The notes: a model not told the origin generated them from the letters alone. A stretch of DNA of 64,000 bases from an uncultured Bacteriovorax sp. (GCA_946481315.1 CAMLMH010000001.1:930001-994000); one strand, 5' to 3'; positions 1 through 9,062 are shown, numbered from the stretch's first letter. A program made the numbers and translations.

Positions 1-2
1 CT

Positions 3-923
3 TATTCTCTTCCTGACGATCTTGACTGGTCATCGCTCTGCTTCGAAGAATCTCTCATGTTTCACACGCTGGGACACTCACTTTCGGAATTTCTCACTAC
101 CCTTAAAGTAAGCTCACTGACTACAAAAGAGGTCTTTCACCTTTTTGGTTTTCATGAATATCTTCCGGCCGAATTTCTAATAGAACTCAAACAGCATTTT
201 CCGGATGAGTGGCAGATCTTTATAGAGGCCACCGGACGCGAACACATCGGCAGCGAAGAACTGCAAGAACTGCTCAATGATGAAAACGGAATTCTTTCTG
301 TCTTTGCTCTTTTGCACACTGACCGCAAACGCCCCGGCAAGCTGCTCATCCGAAAAGCGGATGGACTTTTTTTAACGAATGAAAAAGGTCATCTGTGGAG
401 TATTCCCGTTTTAGGTCTCTCGGGGAGAGAGCTGGCCTTTAATCATTCTAATGGCGACACTCCGACCGGTATTATGAAAATTGACTCCGTCATGCCGGAG
501 GCCAATAATCAGTACGAATTCGGAAAACACCGCCGGCTGATATTAAACTTTATTCCTAAAAGTGCCGGAGAGGGCGAACTTAAAAAACACATGCCTTTTT
601 CTCACTACGACCTCGATTGGTGGAAACCAGTGATTGTCGCCCGGGATATGGGGCGCTCACTGCTCCGGATCCACGGAACGGGTCGAACAAATCTGGATCC
701 GCTAAAGCCGTATTTTCCGATGGTTCCCACTTCCGGGTGTCTCGCCACCAATGAAAGCCGTTTAATGGGGCTCTTTCCAAATGATGATCAAAGAAGCCTG
801 CTGGATGCCCTGATGATCGCTTCTGACCTTCACCCAACTTTTGAAAATGAATCTAAAATTCATGGTCTCTTGTATGTCGTAGAGTTCGATGGTAGATTTC
901 AAGCGCTTGAATTTAGGCATTGA
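3..923 (+). CDS. L,D-transpeptidase (YkuD-like) protein, 5' end outside window
   Basis: The C-terminal half carries the signature of YkuD-type L,D-transpeptidases, which cross-link or edit peptidoglycan through a catalytic cysteine. A His codon at 672-674 (RIHGTG) is followed by TSGC with the Cys codon at 738-740. This matches the family pattern of H, 14-20 residues, then S/T-x-G-C. The first ATG is at 57, but the frame stays open without a stop to the left edge and the upstream codons read like protein, so the gene probably starts outside the window. The N-terminal part shows no domain I recognise. It ends three bases before the next gene's extended frame and may share a transcript with the pterin genes. 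The family call is fairly sure; the substrate is unknown. Confidence 0.72.
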   Translation, partial: YSLPDDLDWSSLCFEESLMFHTLGHSLSEFLTTLKVSSLTTKEVFHLFGFHEYLPAEFLIELKQHFPDEWQIFIEATGREHIGSEELQELLNDENGILSVFALLHTDRKRPGKLLIRKADGLFLTNEKGHLWSIPVLGLSGRELAFNHSNGDTPTGIMKIDSVMPEANNQYEFGKHRRLILNFIPKSAGEGELKKHMPFSHYDLDWWKPVIVARDMGRSLLRIHGTGRTNLDPLKPYFPMVPTSGCLATNESRLMGLFPNDDQRSLLDALMIASDLHPTFENESKIHGLLYVVEFDGRFQALEFRH

Positions 924-940
924 TATCAGGAATCGACACA

Positions 941-1396
941 ATGTATGTCTCGACCAAAAAATTTATCGGGTACCCTTGTACTCATCGCCAGTGGCGCGAC
1001 GTTGGCCATTGCAAATTCGTGCACGGCTATTCCCGGGAATTTACCTTTTGGTTTAAATGTAAAAACCTGGACGACAAGGGCTGGGTCATGGATTTCGGAG
1101 GATTTAAAAAGTTTAAATCTTTTCTCGACGATACTTTTGACCACACCTGTCTGATTAACCAGGATGATCCGGAACTTCCGCTTTTTAAAGACATGCATGA
1201 AAGAGGAATTGTGAAACTGCGAATTCTTCCCAATGTGGGGATGGAAGGCACATCGAAATTCCTGCACCAAAAAATGAACGAATTCTTACTAACTGAAACG
1301 AACGGACGCGTGTGGTGCTTTAAAGTCGAAACTCGCGAAAACGAAAAAAATTCCGGTCTCTACGAAGAAGACCGCGCGGACATTACACCCGCATAG
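941..1396 (+). CDS. Divergent 6-pyruvoyl-tetrahydropterin synthase / QueD-like protein
   Basis: This belongs to the PTPS/QueD family, which acts on dihydroneopterin triphosphate, the product of the GTP cyclohydrolase encoded next door. Visible motifs are CTHRQW, then GHCKFVHGYS (the catalytic Cys and Zn-ligand region of QueD, C-x3-H-G-H), MDFGGFK and DHTCLIN. The second His of the usual HGH is Tyr here, and the usual PTAE segment is replaced by EGTSK, so zinc binding or chemistry may differ from classical QueD. I chose the ATG at 941 because it has an AGG ten bases upstream; an in-frame TTG at 920 overlaps the previous stop. Its job could be queuosine, folate or another pterin pathway; the neighbour folE supports a pterin role only. 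Confidence 0.72.
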   Translation: MYVSTKKFIGYPCTHRQWRDVGHCKFVHGYSREFTFWFKCKNLDDKGWVMDFGGFKKFKSFLDDTFDHTCLINQDDPELPLFKDMHERGIVKLRILPNVGMEGTSKFLHQKMNEFLLTETNGRVWCFKVETRENEKNSGLYEEDRADITPA

Positions 1397-1404
1397 GATA
1401 TTTT

Positions 1405-2046
1405 ATGAGCATGGTTGATCCCAAAGTAATCTTGAAAAAAGTCACACCAACACCAATGGTGGAGAGCAAACTTACACGCGAGCAAAAAAAAGTTAAAATC
1501 GAAAGTCTCTTCAAAGAAATCATGGAGACACTAGGTCTTGATCTCTCGGACGATTCTCTCCGTGAAACTCCGCATCGCGTGGCCAAAATGTATGTCGATG
1601 AAGTTTTCTACGGTCTGCAGACGGAAAATTTTCCGAAGATCACTATCGTCGATAATAAATTTGATTACGATCACGCTGTGATTGAATTCAACATCGTGAC
1701 CAATTCCATTTGCGAACACCATTTTGTTCCGATTATTGGCAAAACACACGTGGCCTACATCCCAAAAAATAAAGTGATCGGTTTATCCAAACTCAACCGT
1801 ATCGTGGATTACTTCGCGCGCAGACCACAAATCCAGGAGCGCATGACTCTGCAGATCCATCAGGCCCTTTGTACTATTCTGGAAACAGAAGATGTGGCCG
1901 TTGTCACAGATGCTACTCACAATTGCGTAAAGCTCCGCGGAGTCAAAGATGAGACGGCCCTTACGCGTACTTCGAAACTATCCGGAGTCTTTAAGGCCGA
2001 TACTGCTCACCGGATGGAATTCTTAAACGCTATACCTCGCGCATAA
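1405..2046 (+). CDS. folE: GTP cyclohydrolase I
   Basis: The enzyme converts GTP to 7,8-dihydroneopterin triphosphate, the first step of folate and 7-deazaguanine synthesis. The 213-residue length is typical. The family core is clear: RETPHRVAKMY, then ICEHHFVPIIG (zinc Cys and His), VIGLSKLNRIVDYFARRPQ and QERMT, and a second Cys in THNCVKLRG. AGGA lies six bases before the ATG. It starts eight bases after the PTPS-like gene and is almost certainly cotranscribed with it, which gives a GTP to pterin two-step cassette. The identification is firm. Confidence 0.97.
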   Translation: MSMVDPKVILKKVTPTPMVESKLTREQKKVKIESLFKEIMETLGLDLSDDSLRETPHRVAKMYVDEVFYGLQTENFPKITIVDNKFDYDHAVIEFNIVTNSICEHHFVPIIGKTHVAYIPKNKVIGLSKLNRIVDYFARRPQIQERMTLQIHQALCTILETEDVAVVTDATHNCVKLRGVKDETALTRTSKLSGVFKADTAHRMEFLNAIPRA

Positions 2047-2071
2047 AAAAATTAAAACGGAGTCACAAATC

Positions 2072-2581
2072 ATGAAAGCTTCTCTTCTCATTCTTGGATT
2101 CGCAATCACCCTGACTTCAATTGTTGGATGTAAATCCGAAAAGAAAAGCGAAGACTGCTCCATCAACGGTGTCAAAGTCAGCTGTGATGAATTCAAAAAA
2201 AGAGAAGAAGACCGCCGCGAAATCGGCAAAGTCCAGAGTGTCGCCGTCATCATCAAATCAAACTACATCATTGAAAATGGCAAAATAAAGTTTGAAAAAG
2301 AGTTCACAGGTTTCGTTAACCATCAGGAAGGAGATACAACTTATTCTTGTGGCGTGGAAAACAAAATCCGCGAGTACGACATCACAGTTAATCAACGCGA
2401 ACTCCAGCTCGTTAATGGTGCTGATTCCGTTTTCTTCAGCAGACTCGAAATTGAGCCGGTCAATACATCAAACTTGCTGATTGGAACTTTCAAAGAGACT
2501 GACAACGCTGAAAATCACGAAACAACTCTTAAGTTCTCTGCAAAAGAAGTAGAGTTTAAGCATATCTGCTTATTTAAATAA
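2072..2581 (+). CDS. Hypothetical lipoprotein
   Basis: The first 20 residues form a lipoprotein signal peptide with lipobox SIVGC (Cys about residue 20), so the mature protein is expected to be lipid-anchored in the envelope. The remaining roughly 150 residues contain several cysteines (CSINGVKVSC, YSCGVE, HICLFK) but no domain I recognise. It begins 25 bases after folE and may be read from the same transcript. The first residues MKASLL are the same as those of the next lipoprotein gene at 2754, so the two signal peptides may share an origin. Function unknown. Confidence 0.8.
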   Translation: MKASLLILGFAITLTSIVGCKSEKKSEDCSINGVKVSCDEFKKREEDRREIGKVQSVAVIIKSNYIIENGKIKFEKEFTGFVNHQEGDTTYSCGVENKIREYDITVNQRELQLVNGADSVFFSRLEIEPVNTSNLLIGTFKETDNAENHETTLKFSAKEVEFKHICLFK

Positions 2582-2613
2582 TGCTTTTTTTATAGGTCTT
2601 TCTGATCAGTCAG

Positions 2614-2637
2614 CCCCGGTTGTCCCGGGGTGTCTCG
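2614..2637 (+). terminator. Weak hairpin after lipoprotein gene
   Basis: CCCCGG, loop TTGTC, CCGGGG forms a six-base-pair GC-rich stem about 30 bases after the stop codon. It is not followed by a good T tract, so it is at best a weak terminator. Confidence 0.35.
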
Positions 2638-2753
2638 CCGTTAAGTCTTCGAAAATAAATGTATTCTCATGGGACAGAAATGTTCCTTGTCCATAAAACC
2701 ATTTTCTTTTTGAAAAAGAAGGTACCTTCTTCAAAAACAAAACTGGAGGACAA

Positions 2754-4685
2754 ATGAAAGCTTCACTCTTAATGGCACTCACATCTACCTTTTTATTCTC
2801 AGCATGCGGACAAAAAGAAAATCTTTCACCAGCAGTGGAAGCTTTAGCTCAACAGGAGCAAGTGACCGGAAATATCATTGAAAAAAACAGTGTTAACGGC
2901 GACTGGAAAGTTCTGGAAAAGATGTCTCGTGATGGGGACGTTTATTTTAAATCAGAATCTCTGCCAGCAGAGAAAGCCGATGAAAACGCAAGAAGAGAAT
3001 ATAAAGACACTGAGATGAAGCAAGTTGCTGTAGATCCCCGATTCAATGCTCAGCTCTTCAGAATTGAAGGCAAGGACACTATGAATGCCGTCTTTATTGC
3101 TCCCCGAATTTATGCCTATAGCGGGAATGAAGCAAACAAGATGGAACCCTTGATCGATGATGAAAGTGGAATGATGACACTCTTTTTTCCGATAGTGTTC
3201 ATTGATGGTTTAAGCGAAACCATTGAAGCACCTAACAAAGATAATGGCCTGATCAAGCTGCCGGCCAATTTATTGGTTCAGGACAAAGATGGTCTCGTCC
3301 GATTTATCAATAAACGCTTCGGGCAACATGGTGAACAGAATCTTGCCTCTCTTTCTGGTTGTCCTAAAAAAATCATTATTACAGTTGCCGGCCGAGAATA
3401 CGACATCGCAGGGGATATCCTGAAGCAGGCGGATTATTGTCAATACAACAAACCAATTTATACATCGGTTAGATTGCCGAAACAAGAAGCACTTTGGTTA
3501 CTTCAGAAAGGACTTTATTCTGGTGCTGCAAAAATCTCCACTATATTTGAAACGAGGGTTCCCTATACTATTTCAAAATTTAGCATTGAGATGAACAAAG
3601 CTAAGCTCTATGAGGAAATTGCCGCCCGGTTAAAGGTTGATATTCCTTATGCTGAAATAGACCTGCAAACTGAGATTCAAAAAATCGTTAAAAGACAGGC
3701 CATGAAAATTTCTATCAAGGGAAATCTTAATGAGCACCTAAACAGTATCGTCTCACAGGCCATTGATCAGTTCTTCGAAAAAATGCCGGCGGATCCGTCA
3801 AAACCAGATTTAAGCTGTGGAAAAGCACCGGTATGTCTGAAGCTCAGCTATAAACGTCAGACCTATGAAGAAACTTTTGCCGTCGAATGGATCCAGACTT
3901 CGGATGTTTTATCAGGACAGAATATTTTGACCTGGACAGGATTAAACTCTTTGTCCGATGATTCAGTTAATTTTGAAAATGTAAAAAATGACAATTCTAA
4001 AATCACAACCGGGCTAAGTCTCTATGAAGGAAGCTTACTTGATTTGAAAGTGATGAAGCTTGATTATGAAAAACTTGTTCAAGTGGAAAAAACAGAACGA
4101 AAAAATAACATTGTTCAGGTTGGAACGAAAAATGAAATGGATTGTATACATCGCTCAAGAATTCCTATGGAGATCAGAAAAGGTGAACATGATTTCTGTC
4201 GCAATGTCTCAACTCCTATCTTTGAGAACCAATGGACCGATGTAACAAATTATACCGTAGAAAGAACAATTGAATCAGTTCTGAATCCAAACGGAAAGGT
4301 GGATGAAATCCTGGGTAACATTACATTTGAATTCCAATGGAATGAAAATGGTAAAAATATTACCCGTCAATGTCCTGCCAGTTTATTTGAAAGAGACGCT
4401 GATGGGCGCTCTGTTCTCATCAGGATTGAGAACGTTCCGGGATGCGAGGTGTTCAGTAAAAATTCGGCTAATCGTCCGATGCTCTCACTGATTAATAACT
4501 CATCCGTTCAGCACAGTGAATATATTGAAGGGACTAAAGCTGTGAACTGGAAAGGATCTGTCGTGAGTAATTCGGTTAAAAAACTGACTTCTCCGGTAAA
4601 AAGTTCTTTTTCTGGAACAATTTTAAGAAGAGGCTCTTCAATCAGAACAGACATTGATTTAAAACCAGGTGCGAATTTACTTTAG
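2754..4685 (+). CDS. Large hypothetical lipoprotein (643 aa)
   Basis: The N-terminus is a lipoprotein signal with lipobox LFSAC, so the product should be lipid-anchored. GGAGG lies four bases before the ATG. The mature chain is long, mostly polar, and has scattered Cys residues (for example LSGCPKKI, DYCQY, SCGKAPVCLKL, MDCIH, DFCRN, RQCPASLF, PGCEVF) that could form disulfides in the periplasm or outside the cell. No domain is recognisable by eye. The next gene starts eight bases after the stop and also encodes an exported protein, so the two probably form an operon and may work together. Confidence 0.82.
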   Translation: MKASLLMALTSTFLFSACGQKENLSPAVEALAQQEQVTGNIIEKNSVNGDWKVLEKMSRDGDVYFKSESLPAEKADENARREYKDTEMKQVAVDPRFNAQLFRIEGKDTMNAVFIAPRIYAYSGNEANKMEPLIDDESGMMTLFFPIVFIDGLSETIEAPNKDNGLIKLPANLLVQDKDGLVRFINKRFGQHGEQNLASLSGCPKKIIITVAGREYDIAGDILKQADYCQYNKPIYTSVRLPKQEALWLLQKGLYSGAAKISTIFETRVPYTISKFSIEMNKAKLYEEIAARLKVDIPYAEIDLQTEIQKIVKRQAMKISIKGNLNEHLNSIVSQAIDQFFEKMPADPSKPDLSCGKAPVCLKLSYKRQTYEETFAVEWIQTSDVLSGQNILTWTGLNSLSDDSVNFENVKNDNSKITTGLSLYEGSLLDLKVMKLDYEKLVQVEKTERKNNIVQVGTKNEMDCIHRSRIPMEIRKGEHDFCRNVSTPIFENQWTDVTNYTVERTIESVLNPNGKVDEILGNITFEFQWNENGKNITRQCPASLFERDADGRSVLIRIENVPGCEVFSKNSANRPMLSLINNSSVQHSEYIEGTKAVNWKGSVVSNSVKKLTSPVKSSFSGTILRRGSSIRTDIDLKPGANLL

Positions 4686-4693
4686 AGGACAAT

Positions 4694-5560
4694 ATGAAAA
4701 ATTATAAACCTTATCTTCTCACTTTTTTGCTTAGTTCACTAAACGCTCTCGCCATTGATTCTTTTTCGACGGACATTGAAAGACTCACACTTTCCGGCAG
4801 GGAGGGAACACTCTCTGCCCGGGAACTAATAGTAGGCAGTGGAACCGGAAAAATCGGGTTTAAAAGTAGCGGCGATCGCATGTTCGGTGAGATCAAAATC
4901 CGGCCTTCTGGACTTACCATGCAGGCAACCAATGGCATGGTGGTTAGCTCTGAAACTTCCTACGGACTCAGCCTTTTAAATGAAATGCTGCTGGAAGAAG
5001 CAAAGGTGATTTACGGTCCAAAAGAGACGACGCTCACAACTAGTTACGTCATGGCCTCCAATCCCAAGGCCCGGGGAGAGGCCACGGGGGTCAGTCTGAA
5101 ATGTACAACAGGAGCAGACTGTTCTTTGCAGGCCGACAAGGTTCTGGTTGATAGTAAAACATTACTGAAAGGAATTAACTTCTCCTGTTTGTTTGCCAAT
5201 TGCTCCCGGCATTTTACCTTTAGTGTTCAGGCCCTGGATGAAGGGAATGCTATGCGGATCCGTTCACTGGAAACTAGAGGTCTGATTGAAATCAAAGACC
5301 TGAGAACGATGACTTTAAAACGGGTGGAAAACATCATTTCCCTGGACGGAAAAGTGCATATCCTTTTTGGCGTCACGGGTTTTAACCTGGTCGCGGAAAT
5401 AGTGACACTAAATGATGATTTGCTGGAATTAAAAATTAAAACTCTGAAACTAAGTGATACTTTATCTGTTCGGGATTTTTCCAAGTACTTAATTCGCAAA
5501 CTCCTGAGTTCAAAAAATGTGTCAATGAATGGTGATCATGTGGTGATCAGGTTTCGTTAG
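4694..5560 (+). CDS. Hypothetical exported protein
   Basis: The first 20 residues (MKNYKPYLLTFLLSSLNALA) form a Sec signal peptide with likely cleavage after ALA. The remainder of 288 residues alternates polar and hydrophobic residues in short stretches, as in a beta-rich secreted protein. A C-S-L-x-A-D/C-S segment near the middle (LKCTTGADCSLQADK, FSCLFANCSRHF) has four cysteines that may pair. AGAGGA precedes the ATG. It follows the 643-residue lipoprotein gene at an eight-base gap and shares its likely transcript. It ends tail to tail with the regulator gene, overlapping by four bases. No function can be assigned. Confidence 0.8.
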   Translation: MKNYKPYLLTFLLSSLNALAIDSFSTDIERLTLSGREGTLSARELIVGSGTGKIGFKSSGDRMFGEIKIRPSGLTMQATNGMVVSSETSYGLSLLNEMLLEEAKVIYGPKETTLTTSYVMASNPKARGEATGVSLKCTTGADCSLQADKVLVDSKTLLKGINFSCLFANCSRHFTFSVQALDEGNAMRIRSLETRGLIEIKDLRTMTLKRVENIISLDGKVHILFGVTGFNLVAEIVTLNDDLLELKIKTLKLSDTLSVRDFSKYLIRKLLSSKNVSMNGDHVVIRFR

Positions 5561-6366
5561 CTTACTTTATCGGATGAGATGACGGTGTAGATTTTTTCAG
5601 TCTGTTCATGGGCCTTAAAAATACCATCGTCAATTTTAATGATCTCATTAATGTGTTTTTGCAGCTGTTCCATGGCCTTAATGATTTTAACTTTTGCCTG
5701 AGGGCTAATGTTGGTGATTGTTGAGGCCATGTAGTTTTCGTCAAGAGTATGGGCCGCTTCCGGCCGATAAAAGTTTTTAATTAACGAGCCGGACATTGCT
5801 TTGAGTGTCTCTGGTGTAAAGGCGAGGGTAGCCTTTTCATTCCAGGTCACAATACGATTAGCATCCATTCGGAGAATCTGCAATTCAATCATTTTGAAAA
5901 CTTCGTCCAGTCCGTATTCACCAAATTTGTTTTTTATGTCGTTCACACTTTTTCCAAATGCTGAAACATAGAGATAAATAGTAAGTGACTGTTCACGAAT
6001 CATCAGATATTCAGTCACATTTTTATTTTGCAGATGAAAATCTTCTTTTCCGTAACTATGGATGTGAGATTGAATATAATCTTTAATCCAGACCGGACCT
6101 CTTTCAAAGAGTTCACTGATTTCAGTTGCCTGATGAATAGTAAGATAGATCTTAATCGTTGAATGATAGTTTGGTTTAAAGTTGTCGCCTTTTAAGATGC
6201 GATCAATCGTCTTGTAGGATAAATCAGTTTTTTCTGCCAAGAAGTTACAAAAGGCACGTCGGCTTTCCCATCGGAAGTTGGTTTTTTCATAAAAAAGCTG
6301 AATGTCTTTACGGATCTCTTCGCTTAAGAGCTTTTGATCCTGATGAATGACCTTCAATGCGTGCAT
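5557..6366 (-). CDS. Putative helix-turn-helix regulator
   Basis: Residues 30-75 (FRWESRRAFCNFLAEKTDLSY followed by KTIDRILKGDNFKP) resemble an HTH in which the cell skips to a regulator-like C-terminal region of about 190 residues rich in helices. No enzyme motif or signal peptide is visible, so a cytoplasmic regulator is the best guess. The pattern recalls HTH proteins of the TIGR02147 type that are common in Bdellovibrio-like bacteria, but the match is weak. The upstream region carries a perfect TTGAAC-N3-GTTCAA repeat that may be its operator. It is convergent with the exported protein gene at 4694. Confidence 0.6.
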   Translation of the reverse strand: MHALKVIHQDQKLLSEEIRKDIQLFYEKTNFRWESRRAFCNFLAEKTDLSYKTIDRILKGDNFKPNYHSTIKIYLTIHQATEISELFERGPVWIKDYIQSHIHSYGKEDFHLQNKNVTEYLMIREQSLTIYLYVSAFGKSVNDIKNKFGEYGLDEVFKMIELQILRMDANRIVTWNEKATLAFTPETLKAMSGSLIKNFYRPEAAHTLDENYMASTITNISPQAKVKIIKAMEQLQKHINEIIKIDDGIFKAHEQTEKIYTVISSDKVS

Positions 6367-6445
6367 AGTTGCCTCTAAATAGTTATCAGCTTTAGTTCAA
6401 CTTCTATGCCAGCAAGAGGATCATAAAAATCACAGAGATAAGGTC

Positions 6446-6460
6446 TTGAACTTTGTTCAA
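6446..6460. promoter_or_regulatory. Inverted repeat TTGAAC-N3-GTTCAA upstream of regulator gene
   Basis: A perfect 6+6 inverted repeat with a three-base spacer lies about 80 bases upstream of the regulator start at 6366. A further GTTCAA half-site is at 6395-6400. The arrangement suits a dimeric repressor acting on its own promoter. The regulator binding here is an inference. Confidence 0.45.
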
Positions 6461-6490
6461 AAATGAAATGGCCGTCGAAAAAATTGACAG

Positions 6491-7597
6491 TTATTTAGTG
6501 ATCGTTGAAGCATTGTCAACCGGACCGTATCCGGCTTCAGCTTTAGGAAAACGGCTCCCGCGCGCAGTATCGTCCACCAAGTCACAGCTTTCTTCCTGCG
6601 TTGGTCTTTTTTCACCCAGGTTTGGATCGCGGTTGGAATCAGACATTTCTGTGGCGTCCTCTTCTGTTTTAGGGGACAAACAGATAGTCCGTTCTGGTTC
6701 AGCATAAGCTTCACAATTGTTGGTTTTGGTCCAGCTGGAAAGTTCGCTTGCGAGTTTGACCTGATAATTTTTTTCGGGTGTTTCCAGGACATATTCGCGT
6801 CTGGAACAAAAGGGAAGTTGCCTTCGGGCATGGACTTTAAACCAGTCAATAACTTCTAATCTTTTTTTGTTGGCCGCAAGCACTGACCAATACCAGGCCG
6901 GAGCGGCAAAAAGAGAACCTTCCAGATCAGAGCGACTTTGATAAAGATTGCCACCTTTGTTTTTAAGAGGGGCACCCAATAATTGCGTCTGCATCATAAT
7001 CAGTCCGCATTGCAGATTGGTTTTTGGAGTGTGCATATCTTGGGCATCAAATTGTTCAACTTTCATATCTCTTTTTAAATCTTTGCACCAGATGTTGCCT
7101 GCTTTAACATCAATTGAGAGAAGGCCGCGAGAGACAGTTCCATCAGTTTCGTTATAAGTGGTAGCACTATTAAAATTGGATTCTGGTTTAGCAATAGACG
7201 ACATCCATAAGATCCAGAACTTTTTCTTTTCTTCACGAGTTGCATAATTGTATCCCGGACAACCAATTTTCTCTAAATCACTTTCTTTAATTTTTCGCTC
7301 GCGCAAAGGCCGCATGTAATCTTTATCGTATTGTTCAGCAATGGCCGCAGAATATTTATCAGGCCATTGGTTGCGCCCGGAAGGAATAATGAGTGGATGT
7401 TCTCTTTGTTCCAAATGTTCATCCACACTTAAATTGGAACAACGGGGGAGTTCAGACACCGTCGACTGATTCAAATAGGCATTCATTTCTTCCGCAGAAG
7501 GAACGGATCCGCCGCCTCCTCCTTCACCGCCATTTTGCATCTGACGACAGGATGACAGGGTGACTAAAAAAAAGAGAAGGGTCAGCTGAACTTTCAT
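6491..7597 (-). CDS. Lytic-transglycosylase-like lipoprotein
   Basis: The precursor starts with a lipoprotein signal (lipobox LSSC) followed by a glycine-rich linker (GGEGGGGG). In the middle, SIAKPESNFN and GLLSID match the SLT motifs ES and GLxQI of family 1 lytic transglycosylases, which cleave the glycan strands of peptidoglycan. The Glu of PES is the candidate catalytic acid. It is paralogous to the gene at 8349: both share the ES, GLLxID, YW-S/Q-VL and LPFCS blocks. The C-terminal 100 residues are polar and unassigned. It is divergent from the small exported-protein gene at 7714. The fold is likely; activity on peptidoglycan is inferred. Confidence 0.72.
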   Translation of the reverse strand: MKVQLTLLFFLVTLSSCRQMQNGGEGGGGGSVPSAEEMNAYLNQSTVSELPRCSNLSVDEHLEQREHPLIIPSGRNQWPDKYSAAIAEQYDKDYMRPLRERKIKESDLEKIGCPGYNYATREEKKKFWILWMSSIAKPESNFNSATTYNETDGTVSRGLLSIDVKAGNIWCKDLKRDMKVEQFDAQDMHTPKTNLQCGLIMMQTQLLGAPLKNKGGNLYQSRSDLEGSLFAAPAWYWSVLAANKKRLEVIDWFKVHARRQLPFCSRREYVLETPEKNYQVKLASELSSWTKTNNCEAYAEPERTICLSPKTEEDATEMSDSNRDPNLGEKRPTQEESCDLVDDTARGSRFPKAEAGYGPVDNASTITK

Positions 7598-7713
7598 TTA
7601 AATGAACTCTCATTACCAATGAAAATTATTTCGGAATACTGCACATTAAACCTTAGACTTTTAATGACTTAAACGCTCTCAAGGAAAAAAAAGATTTAAC
7701 CGATAAGTTCACT

Positions 7714-8151
7714 ATGAAATACACAGCTGCATTCTTCCTTCTCTTAATGACTTCAACTTCAGCGTGGGCCGGCGGTACCGTTGGCGGTGAGGCGGGAGGG
7801 ACGGAAGAAGTAAAAGTTGTGGTTCCCACCAAACTTTTTGAAGATAGAGAACAGGAAGACCTGGCAAAAAATTGTTTGCGTTCACTTAGTCCCAACAGTG
7901 AATCTTTAACCAAAACAATCTCTGCTGAACAAATAAAAGCCGAAATTAAAAATGCCTTAAAAATGAAATCCTCTGCGACACCAGGCCGAACAATAGCGAG
8001 CGTTGACAGTGCCCAAACCAAACCTTCCTACGACTGTCACATGTACGCACGTATGGAAAATGATCCAGCGTTACTTTATCTTCTGGCCCCTGCACCCAAA
8101 ACATCACCCGCCACCAATAAAACAGCTCCTCATTCTACGAGCGGTCGATAA
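7714..8151 (+). CDS. Hypothetical exported protein
   Basis: The first 19 residues form a signal peptide ending in AWA, followed by a glycine-rich segment (GGTVGGEAGG). The remaining 120 residues hold two cysteines (KNCLRSL, YDCHMY) and end in a Pro/Thr/Ser-rich tail. Nothing else is recognisable. It lies between two paralogous transglycosylase-like genes and is transcribed away from the first. The glycine-rich start is like the one after the lipobox of its divergent neighbour. Role unknown, envelope likely. Confidence 0.72.
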   Translation: MKYTAAFFLLLMTSTSAWAGGTVGGEAGGTEEVKVVVPTKLFEDREQEDLAKNCLRSLSPNSESLTKTISAEQIKAEIKNALKMKSSATPGRTIASVDSAQTKPSYDCHMYARMENDPALLYLLAPAPKTSPATNKTAPHSTSGR

Positions 8152-8348
8152 CATAAAAAACCACAAAACTTTTTCACACTCTCAGGCAGGACTGTCCTTC
8201 CTGCGTTCGACTTAACTCCTTAGATTCCTGAATGATCATTGGGCCAGGCTTTCGAACTGTCCCCAATCCCTTCAAAAAACAATTATGCCCGCTAAATTAT
8301 TAGACAGATGTTAATCACGCACTGATAATTTATTTCGGGAAAAGAATT

Positions 8349-9062
8349 ATGACTCAACTGGTATGCCTCTTCTTCATTATCCTTTCGCTTGCAGCTTGCG
8401 GAAAAAATAAAACGCAGCCGTTGATCCATTTTCCTCCTTCAGCTCAAGAAGGTGAAAGACCCCAAACACGGCCCGCACCTTCAGAACCTTCTACAGAAAA
8501 ACCACACACCTCCTTATCCATTGCTCCTTCATCCCGGAAGCTTAAGTGGGAAAACAATTATTCAAAGGCCATCCTGGAAGAACTGGATCGTCCTGAAGTT
8601 GAAGGACTTCTCTCAACTCAAATGGCAACTCAAGACCTGCGCGAACTTGATTGTACCAACTTCAACAATCTATCAGTCCGTCATAAAAAAATATTTCTTA
8701 CTGTCTTTATTGCTGCTATTGCAGAAGCCGAATCGGATTTCAGAGTTGGCATTAAAACTCGAAATCCCGGCGACAATACAATCAATGTCGGTCTTTTACA
8801 GATAGATGAACGGGCTGCCCGCAATCATACTCGTCATTCTCTGGGAAATATTGCTGAAGACGATCTGATAAATCCTGAATTAAACCTCAGAGTTAGTGTC
8901 CATATTTTAAAAAATCAGGTCTTAAGTAAAGTGGCCCGCTACAAATTACTGCCGGAAAAATCCTATTATTGGCAAGTCCTAACGGAAAAAAAACGTCTGT
9001 TCAAAAATTTGCGTCTCAACCGAAACAATCTTCCATTTTGTTCCGGAGTCAACAATGGATAA
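8349..9062 (+). CDS. Lytic-transglycosylase-like lipoprotein (paralogue)
   Basis: A lipoprotein signal (lipobox LAAC, near residue 17) is followed by a Pro-rich linker of about 50 residues. The C-terminal domain has AIAEAESDFR and GLLQID, the catalytic Glu and GLxQI motifs of SLT-type lytic transglycosylases. It ends with YYWQVL and LPFCS, also found in the protein encoded at 6491-7597. The product should sit in the outer membrane and cut glycan strands. It is 237 residues, shorter than its paralogue because it lacks the long C-terminal tail. The next small gene overlaps its last eight bases. Confidence 0.75.
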   Translation: MTQLVCLFFIILSLAACGKNKTQPLIHFPPSAQEGERPQTRPAPSEPSTEKPHTSLSIAPSSRKLKWENNYSKAILEELDRPEVEGLLSTQMATQDLRELDCTNFNNLSVRHKKIFLTVFIAAIAEAESDFRVGIKTRNPGDNTINVGLLQIDERAARNHTRHSLGNIAEDDLINPELNLRVSVHILKNQVLSKVARYKLLPEKSYYWQVLTEKKRLFKNLRLNRNNLPFCSGVNNG

